From contig DIHE01000171.1 in the NCBI GenBank assembly GCA_002420005.1, forward strand, positions 100,112 to 164,111: a stretch of DNA of 64,000 nt, given 5' to 3'. Shown here piece after piece: positions 27,105 through 36,284 of this stretch. A program made the translations under genes and the position numbers. This DNA is from Holophagales bacterium UBA5704 (GTDB taxonomy: Bacteria; Acidobacteriota; Thermoanaerobaculia; Multivoradales; UBA5704). Under the pieces are notes generated by a model, which was not told the DNA's origin, searched no databases, and was given only the letters and a program-made list of their open reading frames with translations. Each line of letters starts with the position of its first letter. The first letter of the stretch is position 1.

Positions 27105-28346
27105 TTGGTCACCCCCGATGCCCGTGCGGTCAATTACCGGCGGCTGATGAAGAAGGTGGAGCAGGCGGTCGCGGCGATGGAACGTGCGGACGACATCGGC
27201 GCGACCATCCACACGCTGCTGCAGATCATCATCGACAAGTTCCGGGACGAGCTCGGCATCACCGGTGGCCGGCTCTACCAGCGCCGGGGAGATCTTTACT
27301 GGCTGCAGTCGAGCTTCGGCGAGGCGAAGGAACCGCCGCGCAACTTCCGGGTTTCGCCCTCCTATCCACCGATCCGGCTGGTGCTGGAGGAGGGAACCGT
27401 CTACATGGGGGCGGACGATCCGCGGATGGACCCGAGCTTCGAGAGCCTCATCGGGGTGCGCCATTTCGCGGCGATCGAGGTGGGGGAGGAAGAGTACATC
27501 CTCGCCTTCGACGTGGCCTGGGAGGACCGCGGGGACGACATCCTGTTCTCGCTTGGCATCCTGCGCCACAGCATCAACCAGAAGATCCGTCGCGACCGCA
27601 TGGAAGGCATCTTCGCCGAGGCGCGCAAGATCCAGGCCTCGATCCTGCCGCGCCGCGCACCGGCCTATGGCGGCTTCGACCTCGCCGGCCGGTCGGAGCC
27701 GATGGAGGGGGTGGGGGGCGACTTCTACGACTACATCCCGGTGACCGGCAAGATCATGGGGCTCGCCATCGCGGACGTCTCCGGGCATGGCCTGCCGGCG
27801 GCCCTCCAGGTGCGCGACATCTACATGGGCTTGCGCATGGGCCTGGCGCGCGACTTCAAGATCGTGCGCACCGTGGAGCGGATGAACAACATCATCCACC
27901 AGAGCGCGCTCACCAGCCGCTTCGTGTCGCTGTTCTACGGCGAGCTGGAATTGAACGGCGTTTTCATCTACGTCAACGCCGGCCACCCGGCCCCCTTCCA
28001 TCTGGCGGCCGACGGGACCGTGCGATTCATGGAAGAAGGAGGGCCGGTGCTCGGGCCGCTGCCCGGGGCCACCTACGAGCGCGGCTTCGTGATCATGAAG
28101 CCCGGAGACATGCTGGTCTTCTTCACCGACGGCATCTATGAGACCCATCGCGCGGGCGGCTCCGGCGAGGCGGAGGAGGAGTACGGCATCGACCGCGTGC
28201 TGGAGGTGGCGCGCCAGAACCAGGGCAAGACCGCCCACGAGATCGTCGACGCCATCTTCGCCGGCGTGGAGGCTTTCGGTGGCGACGCCCCGGCCGAGGA
28301 TGACCGCACGGTCTTCGTGGTGACCTACCCGGTCCCTGCTCCCTGA
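27105..28346 (+). CDS. PP2C SpoIIE-type Ser/Thr phosphatase with N-terminal GAF-like sensor
   Basis: The product is 413 residues, with a TTG start (27105) preceded by AAGAGGAG. Residues about 20-170 look like a GAF-type sensory domain (TIHTLLQIIIDKFRDELGIT, HFAAIEVGEEEYILAFDV). A short helical linker (EARKIQASILPRRAP) leads to the SpoIIE domain with the metal-binding motifs GGDFYDYIP, IADVSGHGLPAA, NAGHPAPF, FFTDGIYETH and DDRTVFVV. This is the RsbU/RsbP-like arrangement that dephosphorylates anti-sigma antagonists or similar partners. No partner switch genes are adjacent. Confidence 0.92.
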   Translation: MVTPDARAVNYRRLMKKVEQAVAAMERADDIGATIHTLLQIIIDKFRDELGITGGRLYQRRGDLYWLQSSFGEAKEPPRNFRVSPSYPPIRLVLEEGTVYMGADDPRMDPSFESLIGVRHFAAIEVGEEEYILAFDVAWEDRGDDILFSLGILRHSINQKIRRDRMEGIFAEARKIQASILPRRAPAYGGFDLAGRSEPMEGVGGDFYDYIPVTGKIMGLAIADVSGHGLPAALQVRDIYMGLRMGLARDFKIVRTVERMNNIIHQSALTSRFVSLFYGELELNGVFIYVNAGHPAPFHLAADGTVRFMEEGGPVLGPLPGATYERGFVIMKPGDMLVFFTDGIYETHRAGGSGEAEEEYGIDRVLEVARQNQGKTAHEIVDAIFAGVEAFGGDAPAEDDRTVFVVTYPVPAP

Positions 28347-28398
28347 CCGGGCCGCTCCTGTTTCATGGGTGTGCCCACACACCCCACGGTGCCGGCTC

Positions 28399-28426
28399 GC
28401 GCCCCCTGGGAGCGCTGGCGTCTCGC
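28399..28426. repeat. dispersed 28-bp repeat, copy 1
   Basis: A 28-base sequence containing CCTGGGAGCGCTGGCGTCTC is identical to 56845-56872, 28.4 kb away. Both copies are in the same orientation and in intergenic sequence. It resembles short interspersed elements of high-GC bacteria. Confidence 0.75.
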
Positions 28427-28465
28427 ACCCAGGTGAGGAAGCCGCCCTCGTCCTCCAGGATACCC

Positions 28466-28827
28466 GGCTACGAGCCGCGCGGAACGGATTCACCCCACGC
28501 GGATCGGCTACGAGCCACGCGGAGCCGATCCACACCCCGTGGAACGGCTACGAGCCACGCGGAGCCGATCCACGCCGCGTGGAACGGATCCAAGCCGCGC
28601 GGAGCGGATCCACGCCGCGCGGATCGGATCCAAGGAGCTCGGGAACGAATCCACGCCCCGCGGATCGGATCCACGGAGCTCGGGAACGGATCCGAGCCGC
28701 GTGGAACGGATCCACGCCGCGTGGAATGGATCCAAGCCGCGCGGAACGGATCCACGCCGCGTGGAATGGATCCACGGCGCGCGGAGCGGATCCACGCCAC
28801 TCGGAACGGCTACGAGCCGAGCGGAAG
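28466..28827. repeat. tandem array of eighteen 20-bp units
   Basis: The 634-base gap 28347-28980 holds an array with the degenerate consensus GGATCCACGCCGCGYGGAAC. Eighteen consecutive units run from 28466 to 28827; sixteen are 20 bases and two (28626-28646, 28667-28687) are 21. A minority form GGCTACGAGCCRCGCGGA begins and ends the block. Each unit contains GGATCC and a CCACG/CGTGG-like inverted repeat. All six frames are open because the units have no stop codons, so the apparent ORFs are artefacts. Upstream lies the 28-bp dispersed repeat; downstream, a broken TPR-gene fragment. Confidence 0.9.
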
Positions 28828-28840
28828 CGACCCGGCCACC

Positions 28841-28908
28841 GAACGTCTTCACCCACCCCGGTGGCCACCTTCTTGACCTCCGCCGCCCGGTTCTGGCGCA
28901 GATAGAGC
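28841..28908 (-). pseudogene. fragment of an HTH-TPR regulator gene
   Basis: Bases 28841-28908 match 32304-32371 within the regulator gene at 32151-32975, in the same orientation, with a few substitutions and a one-base insertion. Translated, it gives LYLRQNRAAEVKKVATG against LYLRQNRTAEVKKLATG in the intact gene. Only about 22 codons remain and the frame is broken. It abuts the 20-bp array. Confidence 0.8.
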
Positions 28909-28980
28909 AGGGTAGGAGACTTCCACAAACATTAAGATCATCATACACTCTCCTGATCGGGCTCTTTCAGGAGGTTCCCC

Positions 28981-31050
28981 ATGACGAATCTGCGGCTTCG
29001 GTTGCTTAATTTGGCCTTCTTATGCCCCTTCGTTCTCTACTCTACCGGGTCGCTCGCCCAGATCTGGGGCGGCGAGCCCACAGCAGACGTGCGGGAGGAA
29101 GATCCCGGCTCGACGGAAGACCCGTGGACCGACGACAGCGAATCGACCCTCGGCCAGGACCTGGAGCCCTTCATGGGGGATCCCATCTACCTGGACGACC
29201 CGGCCTTCTATTCGGCCGACCAGATCGGCCAGGAGCCGTCCTACGGGTATTCCGCGGCTGCCGGTCCCGTCCGCTGCACCGGCTACACCGGCGCCACCGT
29301 GAACCCGGTTCGGCTGAGCGCGGATTCTCCGCGGTTCCTCTCCTACAACGCTACGCCCCGCATCCTCATCGGTGCCTCTGCCGACGCCGCCTGCCACTTC
29401 GTGTCGACCACCACGGAGCCCTTGAAAGACAAGTGCCAGACCGACCTCGTCAGCCCCGGCACCAACGCCCGGGACTTCCGGTCGGTCCTGCCGGCCCTCA
29501 AGGCCTCGGGCCTCAACAAGATCCGTCTCTGGGTGGCTTTGGGGCACTCCAAAGACGCCGTCAACTCCCCCTTCGCCCAGGAAGGTGGCTTCTACATCCT
29601 CAGCAAGAAGAACCAGCCTTATTTCGACCGTCTCGTCGCCGTGGTGAGCAAAGCCAAAGAGCTGGACATGTTCGTGGAGGTCACCTTCTTTGCGCCCTTC
29701 GAAGGCGGCTTCTTCTCCAGCAGTCCCTGGTCCTGGAACGCCGGTAAGTCCTTGGCGCCCGAGGCGAACGGGACCCTCACCCAGGCAGGCTTCACCCGCG
29801 ATGAGTTCTTCGTGGTCAAAGACACCGGGGTGGATGCCGCGAAGAATGAGCGGATGCGGACGTACCAGAAGAAGGTCATCGAGTGGACGATCGAGGAGCT
29901 CTGGTGCTACGACAACGTCTTCTGGGAAATCGCCAACGAGCCCGAGAACCAGAAGGTGAGCCCGACCTTTGTGACCGCCTGGCAGAAGGAGATGATCACC
30001 GAGGTCGTTCTGCGGGACAAGCGCCCTCTGCTCGGCAGGCCTCACCTGATCGCGGTGCAGCCGTTTACCAAGAAGGGTGCGACCAGCCTCGTTGCCGACC
30101 CTCGGGTGTCCATCGTCAATGGGCACTACACGCAGATCTTGACGGATCGGGTGGTGACAATGCCAGCCGGTGCTCTGGAACAGCTCGATTTCGGGGCACT
30201 CCAACTAGTTCGCAGGTATGGTGGCCTCGCGAAGGCGCTCGGCTTCAACGAGGGCAAGATCACGCCGTACACACTGAACGCCGGCCCACGGCGCCATCTC
30301 AACGGAGTGCTGGACACGCAGAGCAGCCTCGACGCGGCCCGTGCGGAGTCCTTGGAGTTTCTCTTCAGCCTGGGTGGTATCCTGGACCATTGGGGCTATC
30401 TCTCCAAGGGTAACCTGGCCAACCCGATTGTGGGCAAGATGCGCACGCAGCTCTCCAAAATGGTGACGTTCATGGCCGGCCTTCCTCTCGCCAAGCTGAA
30501 GACCTCGGCCACAGAAGGGGGCAACCCGCCGGCCTGGATCACGAGTGGGCTCGCAAAGTACCCAACGAGCACGGCCTCTTGGGATGAGGTCAGCGACTCG
30601 CAGCGTTTTTGGGCAGCTCTCCAGACCGATTCGAGCCTGGCAGCCGGCCGTCTGTTCCTTTTGTATGCACACAACAGCACACGCCGTTGCCTGAACGACC
30701 AGGACTTCACCAAGGATGGTTGCCCAAACACCAACTCAGACCCCACCTTGCCTCCAAACCGGCCCTACATGGCGATGGGGGGCTACGATGCGCGGGTCTG
30801 GACACCTGAGTCTGGAGTTCGTTACACCGCCAACTTCACAGTGGACCTCGGCCCCAAGGTGGGAACCTTCGACGTGACTTGGCTCCGGCCGTCCGATTTC
30901 CAGCCGCTGAAACAGCAGGTCCTGGTTTGGCGGCAGTCGAGCTGCAGTGTGGCGAACTGCGTCACCTGCACCGGCCCAACCGGCTGCACCGTTGCCTTCC
31001 CTCAAGGTTACGATTTCGATATCATTCTCAAGATCTCGCAGCGTCCTTGA
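28981..31050 (+). CDS. secreted glycoside hydrolase-like (TIM-barrel) protein
   Basis: The product is 689 residues, with AGGAGG seven bases before the ATG and a signal peptide ending near SLAQI. An acidic linker (about residues 35-75) leads to a barrel-like region: LPALKASGLNKIRLWVALGH, YFDRLVAVVSKAKELDMFVE, WCYDNVFWEIANEPENQ. The NEP motif (Asn319-Glu320-Pro321) is the acid/base signature of clan A glycosidases. A candidate nucleophile Glu further on was not placed with confidence. The C-terminus (about 590-689) is a beta-type domain with paired cysteines. Codon use is less GC-biased than in neighbours after base 30100. The substrate is unknown. Confidence 0.7.
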   Translation: MTNLRLRLLNLAFLCPFVLYSTGSLAQIWGGEPTADVREEDPGSTEDPWTDDSESTLGQDLEPFMGDPIYLDDPAFYSADQIGQEPSYGYSAAAGPVRCTGYTGATVNPVRLSADSPRFLSYNATPRILIGASADAACHFVSTTTEPLKDKCQTDLVSPGTNARDFRSVLPALKASGLNKIRLWVALGHSKDAVNSPFAQEGGFYILSKKNQPYFDRLVAVVSKAKELDMFVEVTFFAPFEGGFFSSSPWSWNAGKSLAPEANGTLTQAGFTRDEFFVVKDTGVDAAKNERMRTYQKKVIEWTIEELWCYDNVFWEIANEPENQKVSPTFVTAWQKEMITEVVLRDKRPLLGRPHLIAVQPFTKKGATSLVADPRVSIVNGHYTQILTDRVVTMPAGALEQLDFGALQLVRRYGGLAKALGFNEGKITPYTLNAGPRRHLNGVLDTQSSLDAARAESLEFLFSLGGILDHWGYLSKGNLANPIVGKMRTQLSKMVTFMAGLPLAKLKTSATEGGNPPAWITSGLAKYPTSTASWDEVSDSQRFWAALQTDSSLAAGRLFLLYAHNSTRRCLNDQDFTKDGCPNTNSDPTLPPNRPYMAMGGYDARVWTPESGVRYTANFTVDLGPKVGTFDVTWLRPSDFQPLKQQVLVWRQSSCSVANCVTCTGPTGCTVAFPQGYDFDIILKISQRP

Positions 31051-31061
31051 GGAGGCCCTGC

Positions 31062-32138
31062 ATGCCAGCACGCAATCTGCTCATCCCGACTCTCAGCCTG
31101 CTCGCCTGGGCGACCGCCGCTGGTGCCCAGGTGGTCAGCCGGCCACTGAATGCCGACCAGGTGGCGTGCGAGGAGCGCCAGCTCGAGAGACTCGTGCATC
31201 GCATGGTGAGTGGCTTCGATGGGTCGAACCTCTTCGTCTGGCGATCAGCCCCGGGTGGTGGGATTTACCGTGGCTTGGCCAGCACCAGCGACGTCAACTC
31301 GATCGAACCCGATGTCCGTTATCGCAAGGAAGAACAGCTTGCGTTTGACCTGATCTTCAGCGCTGGCGAGGACTTCCTCGATCCTCGGCGGCCCCGCCTT
31401 CCCCAGGCGACCATCGTGCGCCGGGCTGCTGCGTCGAACATACACCCTGTCCCCGCTGGCCGACCTTATCTTGGAGTCTGGATCGACTTGGCCCCCGAAG
31501 TGCCGAACCCGATGCTGCCCAAGATGCCGATCAGGGTGACCGTCGAACCTGCAGTCGGGGCGACTGACCGCGCGAGCCGCGGAATTGCCGTCGGCGACTT
31601 TCTGTCAGCCTGCCACAGCGAGGTCACAGCCTTCGACCTCGCGGTTTACCAACTGCTGGCCCGCACGGTGCGAGTCTCCCAATGTCTCTCGGTGGGGAAC
31701 TGCTCCGCGGGCCTCAACCGATTTAAAAGCACCATCTTTCGCGGGACCGAGCCCCTCACCTACAGACTGAATGTCGTCGACTACCTGGTTGCCTGCTACG
31801 ACGACGGCCACTGTTCCTATGGCGAAGGGCGGACGGCGTTTCTCTTCCGCGTTCAAGTTGACTCAGAAGGAAGAATCACCGGTGGAACGGCGGAAGCACT
31901 GCCCTGGTGCTCGGTTGGAAGCCAAATTGGCTGCACGAACGCCGGCAACCCTGGCTTCGCGCTCTTCGTCCTGCCTCCGATGACCCCGGGCGGGCCACCG
32001 CAAGGTGAGGAAAGCTTTCAGCGCGCCGCTCAACTAGAGATTGAGTTCGAAGGGAGCGAGAGGAACATCCTGCACGCCCCGATCAACTGGGTGGACCTGC
32101 TGCAGGGGACCACCTGGAGCGGGGGATTGGTGCCGTAG
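31062..32138 (+). CDS. secreted protein of unknown function, partner of the glycosidase-like gene
   Basis: The product is 358 residues from the ATG at 31062, just 11 bases after the previous stop; the TGAGGAGG Shine-Dalgarno overlaps that stop, so the two are coupled. The signal peptide ends ATAAGA. The mature part contains six or more cysteines (VACEERQ, SACHSE, SQCLSVGNCS, ACYDDGHCSYGEG, PWCSVGSQIGC) and two FRV/TYRLNV strands. I recognise no family. The cysteine spacing suggests a disulphide-stabilised beta fold. It is probably exported together with the glycosidase-like protein. Confidence 0.75.
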   Translation: MPARNLLIPTLSLLAWATAAGAQVVSRPLNADQVACEERQLERLVHRMVSGFDGSNLFVWRSAPGGGIYRGLASTSDVNSIEPDVRYRKEEQLAFDLIFSAGEDFLDPRRPRLPQATIVRRAAASNIHPVPAGRPYLGVWIDLAPEVPNPMLPKMPIRVTVEPAVGATDRASRGIAVGDFLSACHSEVTAFDLAVYQLLARTVRVSQCLSVGNCSAGLNRFKSTIFRGTEPLTYRLNVVDYLVACYDDGHCSYGEGRTAFLFRVQVDSEGRITGGTAEALPWCSVGSQIGCTNAGNPGFALFVLPPMTPGGPPQGEESFQRAAQLEIEFEGSERNILHAPINWVDLLQGTTWSGGLVP

Positions 32139-32150
32139 CTCGCCCCCCCC

Positions 32151-32975
32151 TCACCCCCCGAACCGCAACGCCGCCTCATGCTGCGCGCGCCGCAGGTAGG
32201 CGGCGAGCCGGCCCACCAGCTCGACGGTCGCCTGTTCGCGCACGGCGGCCTCCTGGAACAGCCGGGCGGCGGGCAGCGCTTCCTTGTGCACCTTCAGGTC
32301 CAGGAACGTCTTCACCATCCCGGTGGCCAGCTTCTTGACCTCCGCCGTCCGGTTCTGGCGCAGGTAGAGAGCGGCCAGGTCCAAGGAGACCAGGGCGGCG
32401 TCGAAGGCATTGCGAAGCTCCAGGAACTCTTCCTTCACCTCCAGCAGAAGCGTCTCCGCCTCCTCCACCCGCCCCAGACCGGCGGCGACGGCTCCCTCCA
32501 GCCACATGAGGCGCGTCCGCGAAACGCCCGGGGGTGAGAGCCTCCGGATCTCGGGCAAGAGCTCCTCGGCGGCCTCGTGCCGCCCCAGGTAGAGAAGATT
32601 CACGGCCAGGTTGCTCACCTGAAACCAGGCCAGGCGCGGCTCACGGGCCGCGTCAATGTGGCGCCCGGCTTCGTGCAGCGTGGCGATCGCCCCCTCATGA
32701 TCGCCCATGGCTTTGAGAGTGGTGGCCCGGTTGATCAAGAGCTGCGCGCGGTAATCACCGCGATCCACCGCCGTCCGGTCCACATGGCGCGCCGGCAGGC
32801 CCATCGCCACGGCCGCCTGCTCCAGGAAGTCCCGGGGCGGCACGGACTTGCCGCGCAAGTAGTCGTAGACCTTGTCCGGGTCCACCTTCAGGGCCGCGGC
32901 CAATCGGTTCGCTTTCCAGTGCAGGGCGCCGAGCAAGATGGCCAAGGCCCGGCACGGTTGGGGCAGTTGCTCCAT
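32151..32975 (-). CDS. HTH and TPR-repeat regulator-like protein
   Basis: The product is 274 residues from the ATG at 32975, with GGAGGTGGT directly upstream. Residues 10-55 (LAILLGALHWKANRLAAALK then VDPDKVYDYLRGKSVPP) resemble a helix-turn-helix of the XRE type. The rest is a series of helical pairs with TPR spacing (AQLLINRATTLKAMGDHEGA, LVSLDLAALYLRQNRTAEVK). Such XRE-TPR proteins often act as peptide-responsive regulators, but here no partner is obvious. It faces the secreted-pair genes tail to tail with 12 bases between, and a paralogue fragment lies at 28841-28908. Confidence 0.8.
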   Translation of the reverse strand: MEQLPQPCRALAILLGALHWKANRLAAALKVDPDKVYDYLRGKSVPPRDFLEQAAVAMGLPARHVDRTAVDRGDYRAQLLINRATTLKAMGDHEGAIATLHEAGRHIDAAREPRLAWFQVSNLAVNLLYLGRHEAAEELLPEIRRLSPPGVSRTRLMWLEGAVAAGLGRVEEAETLLLEVKEEFLELRNAFDAALVSLDLAALYLRQNRTAEVKKLATGMVKTFLDLKVHKEALPAARLFQEAAVREQATVELVGRLAAYLRRAQHEAALRFGG

Positions 32976-33070
32976 ACCACCTCCGCCCTCTGGAGGCCAG
33001 AGGGCTCGTGAGTCTGGCCGCCCCGCGGTGACGGCCGTCGGTTCTGCCGGCGCCGCGCTTCGCGCGCGCG

Positions 33071-36000
33071 TCACTGTGCAGAGCCGGCGGCGTCGCCCGG
33101 CGCAACCCGCGGCAAGGGCAGGCACACCTGGAAGGTCGAGCCTTTGCCGGGGGCGCTCTCGACGGTGATGGTGCCACCCAGGGCGGCGCAGAGGCGGGCG
33201 GTGATGGCGAGGCCCAGCCCGGTGCCGCCGTAGCGGCGGGAGAGGCCGCTGTCGGCCTGGACGAAGGGCTGGAAGATCTTCTCGTGCAGCTCGGGGGCGA
33301 TGCCGACGCCGGTGTCGCGCACCTCCAGATGCAGGGTGGCAATGCCGTCATGGTCCACCAGCGCGGCGGTCACCTCGACGCTGCCTTTCTCGGTGAACTT
33401 CACGGCGTTGGCGACGAGATTCGTCGCCACCTGGCGGAGCCTCCGTTTGTCCCCCAGCACCCACGGCCGCTCGCCGGCCGGCTGGAAGGTGAAGCCCAGC
33501 GCGATGTCCTTGTCGCGGGCCATCGGGGCGGCGAAGTCGACACAGGAGGTCAGGCAGGTGACGAGATCGAAGGGCTCGGCGTGCACGTCGATCTCGCCAT
33601 GGCCGATGCGGGCGAAGTCGAGCAGGTCCTCCACCAGGCCGAGCAAGGTCTGCCCTCCCTCCTTGACGAGCCCGCTCCATTCGAGCTGGTCGGGGTCCTG
33701 GAGCGTCTGGAGCAGGAGCTCGTTCATGCCGAGGATGGCGTGGAGGGGGGTGCGCAGCTCGTGGCTGACGGTGGCGAGGAAGTCGGTCTTGGCCTGCGAG
33801 GCGCGCTCGGCTTCCGCCAGGGCGGCCTCGGCCCGTTCGCGCGCCTGGAGCTCGCGTTGCGCCGTCGCGGTCAGCTCGTCGTTGGCCAGGCGCAGCTCGA
33901 CGGTACGCCGGGCGACCAGGGCGCGCAGGCGCCGGTTGCGCAGGCGCACGCCGCCGATCACCAGCCCGGTGGCACCGGCCGTCAGCAGCAGGTAGAACGT
34001 CCACGTCTGGGTGAAGCGCGGGGCGAGGCGGAGGTCCACGGCGGCGGCGGGGCCGAAGGGGCCGCCGTCCTGGTGCTGGGCGGAGACCTCGAACCGGTAG
34101 GCGCGGGGGGGCAGGTTGGTGTAGCGCACCGACCGCGCGGGGCCGACCTCGCGCCAGTCTTCGTCAAAACCGATCAGGCGATGGCGGAACCGGGTGCCGG
34201 CGGGCTCGTCGAAGCCGAGGGCGTCGACCTTGAGCTCGATCTCGCCGCGTCCCGGTGGCAGGGCGAGCACCGTGCCGGGGGCGGGGAGCGGCTGTACGGT
34301 GCCGTCGAAGGTGAGGCGGTGGATCAACGCGGGCGGTGGGACCGGCTCGCGCAGCTGCTCCGGATCGACGGCCATCAGGCCGGTGCCGGGAAACCAGAGC
34401 CGCCCGTCCCGGGAGCGCCAGCCGGCCGGCTGCCCGGTGGCGCTGAGCTCGGTGCCACGCAGGCCGTCCCCTTCGTCAAAGACGCGGGGGGTGATGCGGG
34501 GCAGCTGGCCGAAGGCGGCGCGGGCCAGCTCGTCGAGGGAGACCAGGACCACGCCGTGGTTGGTGGACAGCCAGAGGCCGCCGCGGCGGTCTTCGACCAT
34601 CCACAGGACGACGTCGAACGGCAGGCCCAGGCCGGTGTGGACGTGGCCGACGCGGCCGTGGTCGATCACGAGGAGGCCGCGATCGTTGGTGGCGATCCAC
34701 AGCCGTTGGGAGCCGTCGAAGTGGAGCGCATTGAGCTGCGAGGAGGGGAGGCCCGGCACCGGCCCGTTGTGGTGCACGGCGCCGTCCCGGAAGGCGAACA
34801 GGCCGGCTCCGTAGGTGGCCACATAGATCGTGCCCCGGGCATCCTCGACGATCGCCGCGACATAGGGCTGCGAGGCCCCGGGGGGCAACGCGACGCGCTC
34901 GAAGCGCCGGCCGCGGCCGACGGCGAGCCCTTCGCGCGAGCCGATCCAGAGGCGCCCCAGCCGGTCTTCGAACACCACGGTGATCGGACCGGGAGGGATG
35001 CCGGTCTCCGCCCCGAAGGCCTCCCAGGCGCCGTCGCCCGGGGCGCGCCGGAACACGCCGTGGCGGAAGGTGCCCACCCAGAACGAGCCGTCGCGGCCCT
35101 CGGCGAGCGCCACGGCGTCGCTGGTGGGGAACAGGGGGGAGGTCACGCGCTCGATCTTGCCGTCGCGCAGGCGGGTGAGCCCGCCGTTGGTCGACGCATA
35201 GAGCCAGCCGTCGGCGGTCTCGAGGACGTTCCAGACCACGTCGTTCGGCAGTCCTTCGGCCACGCCGTAGGGGGTGAATTCGTCGGCATGAAGGCGGAAA
35301 AGCCCTTCCGAGTGCGTGCCGATCCAGAGGCCTCCGTCACTTCCGGCGCGGGCTGTATCCACCATGCCGAGGGGCCGGGGCGTCAGGCGCTCGGGCGTTG
35401 TGGCGCCCTTGCGCAGGCGAAACAAGCCGTTTTCGCTGGAGATCCAGAGGGTCTCCTGGGGGTCGGTCGCGAGGTGGAACACCGCATGCCCGACGGAGAC
35501 GGGTGGGGCGAGCGGCTGCGGCCGGTCGCCGCGGACATCGAGCCGAAGGATCTCGGATCCTTCGCAACCGACCCACAGCGCCCCTTCTTGATCCTGGACG
35601 AGCGAGGTGACGACGTTTCCCCGGGTCCACGGGATCGGCAGGAAGGTCCAGCGCGAGCCGTCGCCGCGGACGACGCCCCCGCGCACCCCGAGCCAGACCA
35701 GCCGGCCCGAGCCGCGCACCAGGATCCCCAAGGGTCCCGCGGGCCGGGTGAGGGTGGAGATCGGCGTGAGATGGTCTCCCTGGACCTGGAAGAGCCCGGC
35801 GTCGCGGAAGGCCACCAGAACCCGGCCGCGGGCATCGCCGGTGATCCCCACCACCGGGCCGCGGGAGAGCTCTCCCGCGTCGAAGCGGGTGAAGCGGCCG
35901 CCGGAAAAGACGGACACACTGCCGCCGTCGGTGCCCACCCAGACGCGCCCGGCGGCATCGGCGTGGAGAGCCTGAATGTAGTTGTAGTCGAGCGCTGGAG

Positions 36001-36250
36001 TGTCGCCGACGGAGAAGGTCTGAAATTCGGTGCCGTCGAACCGTGCGACGCCCTCTTGCGTTCCGATCCACAGGGTGCCGTCCTTCTCCTGCTCGATCGC
36101 CAGCACGCTCGCCTGGGGAAGGCCCTCGCGCGCCGTCCAGGCGTCGACCCGGTACTGGGTCAAGGCCCGGCCGGGGTCGAGGGCCGTGAGCGGGGCTGCG
36201 AGGAGGCCGAGGCAGAGGGCGGTGCGCAAGGCGGAGGGGCGGGAGGACAT
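33071..36250 (-). CDS. periplasmic-propeller sensor histidine kinase 1
   Basis: The product is 1059 residues from the ATG at 36250 (signal peptide ending APLTALDPG). Residues 30-690 are Reg_prop repeats (LWIGTQEGVARFDG, WVGTDGGSVS, LWISSENGLFRL) forming two seven-bladed propellers, then a Y_Y_Y domain (FRHRLIGFDEDWREV ... YTNLPPRAYRFEV). After one transmembrane helix and a coiled coil come HisKA (FLATVSHELRTPLHAILG, His near residue 827) and HATPase_c (NLVANAVKFT, DTGVGIAPELHEKIF, GGTGLGLAI). It has no receiver or DNA-binding domain, unlike Bacteroides HTCS proteins. It is the third gene of a tandem set of three paralogues. Confidence 0.93.
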   Translation of the reverse strand: MSSRPSALRTALCLGLLAAPLTALDPGRALTQYRVDAWTAREGLPQASVLAIEQEKDGTLWIGTQEGVARFDGTEFQTFSVGDTPALDYNYIQALHADAAGRVWVGTDGGSVSVFSGGRFTRFDAGELSRGPVVGITGDARGRVLVAFRDAGLFQVQGDHLTPISTLTRPAGPLGILVRGSGRLVWLGVRGGVVRGDGSRWTFLPIPWTRGNVVTSLVQDQEGALWVGCEGSEILRLDVRGDRPQPLAPPVSVGHAVFHLATDPQETLWISSENGLFRLRKGATTPERLTPRPLGMVDTARAGSDGGLWIGTHSEGLFRLHADEFTPYGVAEGLPNDVVWNVLETADGWLYASTNGGLTRLRDGKIERVTSPLFPTSDAVALAEGRDGSFWVGTFRHGVFRRAPGDGAWEAFGAETGIPPGPITVVFEDRLGRLWIGSREGLAVGRGRRFERVALPPGASQPYVAAIVEDARGTIYVATYGAGLFAFRDGAVHHNGPVPGLPSSQLNALHFDGSQRLWIATNDRGLLVIDHGRVGHVHTGLGLPFDVVLWMVEDRRGGLWLSTNHGVVLVSLDELARAAFGQLPRITPRVFDEGDGLRGTELSATGQPAGWRSRDGRLWFPGTGLMAVDPEQLREPVPPPALIHRLTFDGTVQPLPAPGTVLALPPGRGEIELKVDALGFDEPAGTRFRHRLIGFDEDWREVGPARSVRYTNLPPRAYRFEVSAQHQDGGPFGPAAAVDLRLAPRFTQTWTFYLLLTAGATGLVIGGVRLRNRRLRALVARRTVELRLANDELTATAQRELQARERAEAALAEAERASQAKTDFLATVSHELRTPLHAILGMNELLLQTLQDPDQLEWSGLVKEGGQTLLGLVEDLLDFARIGHGEIDVHAEPFDLVTCLTSCVDFAAPMARDKDIALGFTFQPAGERPWVLGDKRRLRQVATNLVANAVKFTEKGSVEVTAALVDHDGIATLHLEVRDTGVGIAPELHEKIFQPFVQADSGLSRRYGGTGLGLAITARLCAALGGTITVESAPGKGSTFQVCLPLPRVAPGDAAGSAQ

Positions 36251-36284
36251 CGTGGTAAGGATCGCAGAGCGAGGAGGTCTGTCG

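Noticed and set aside
28367..28384. GGGTGTG/CACACCC hairpin after the SpoIIE phosphatase
   Set aside because: No T-tract follows, so a terminator call is not supported.
28369..28905. Overlapping long ORFs on both strands across the 20-bp array
   Set aside because: They arise because the 20-bp units contain no stop codons; the 20-residue periodic proteins are artefacts.
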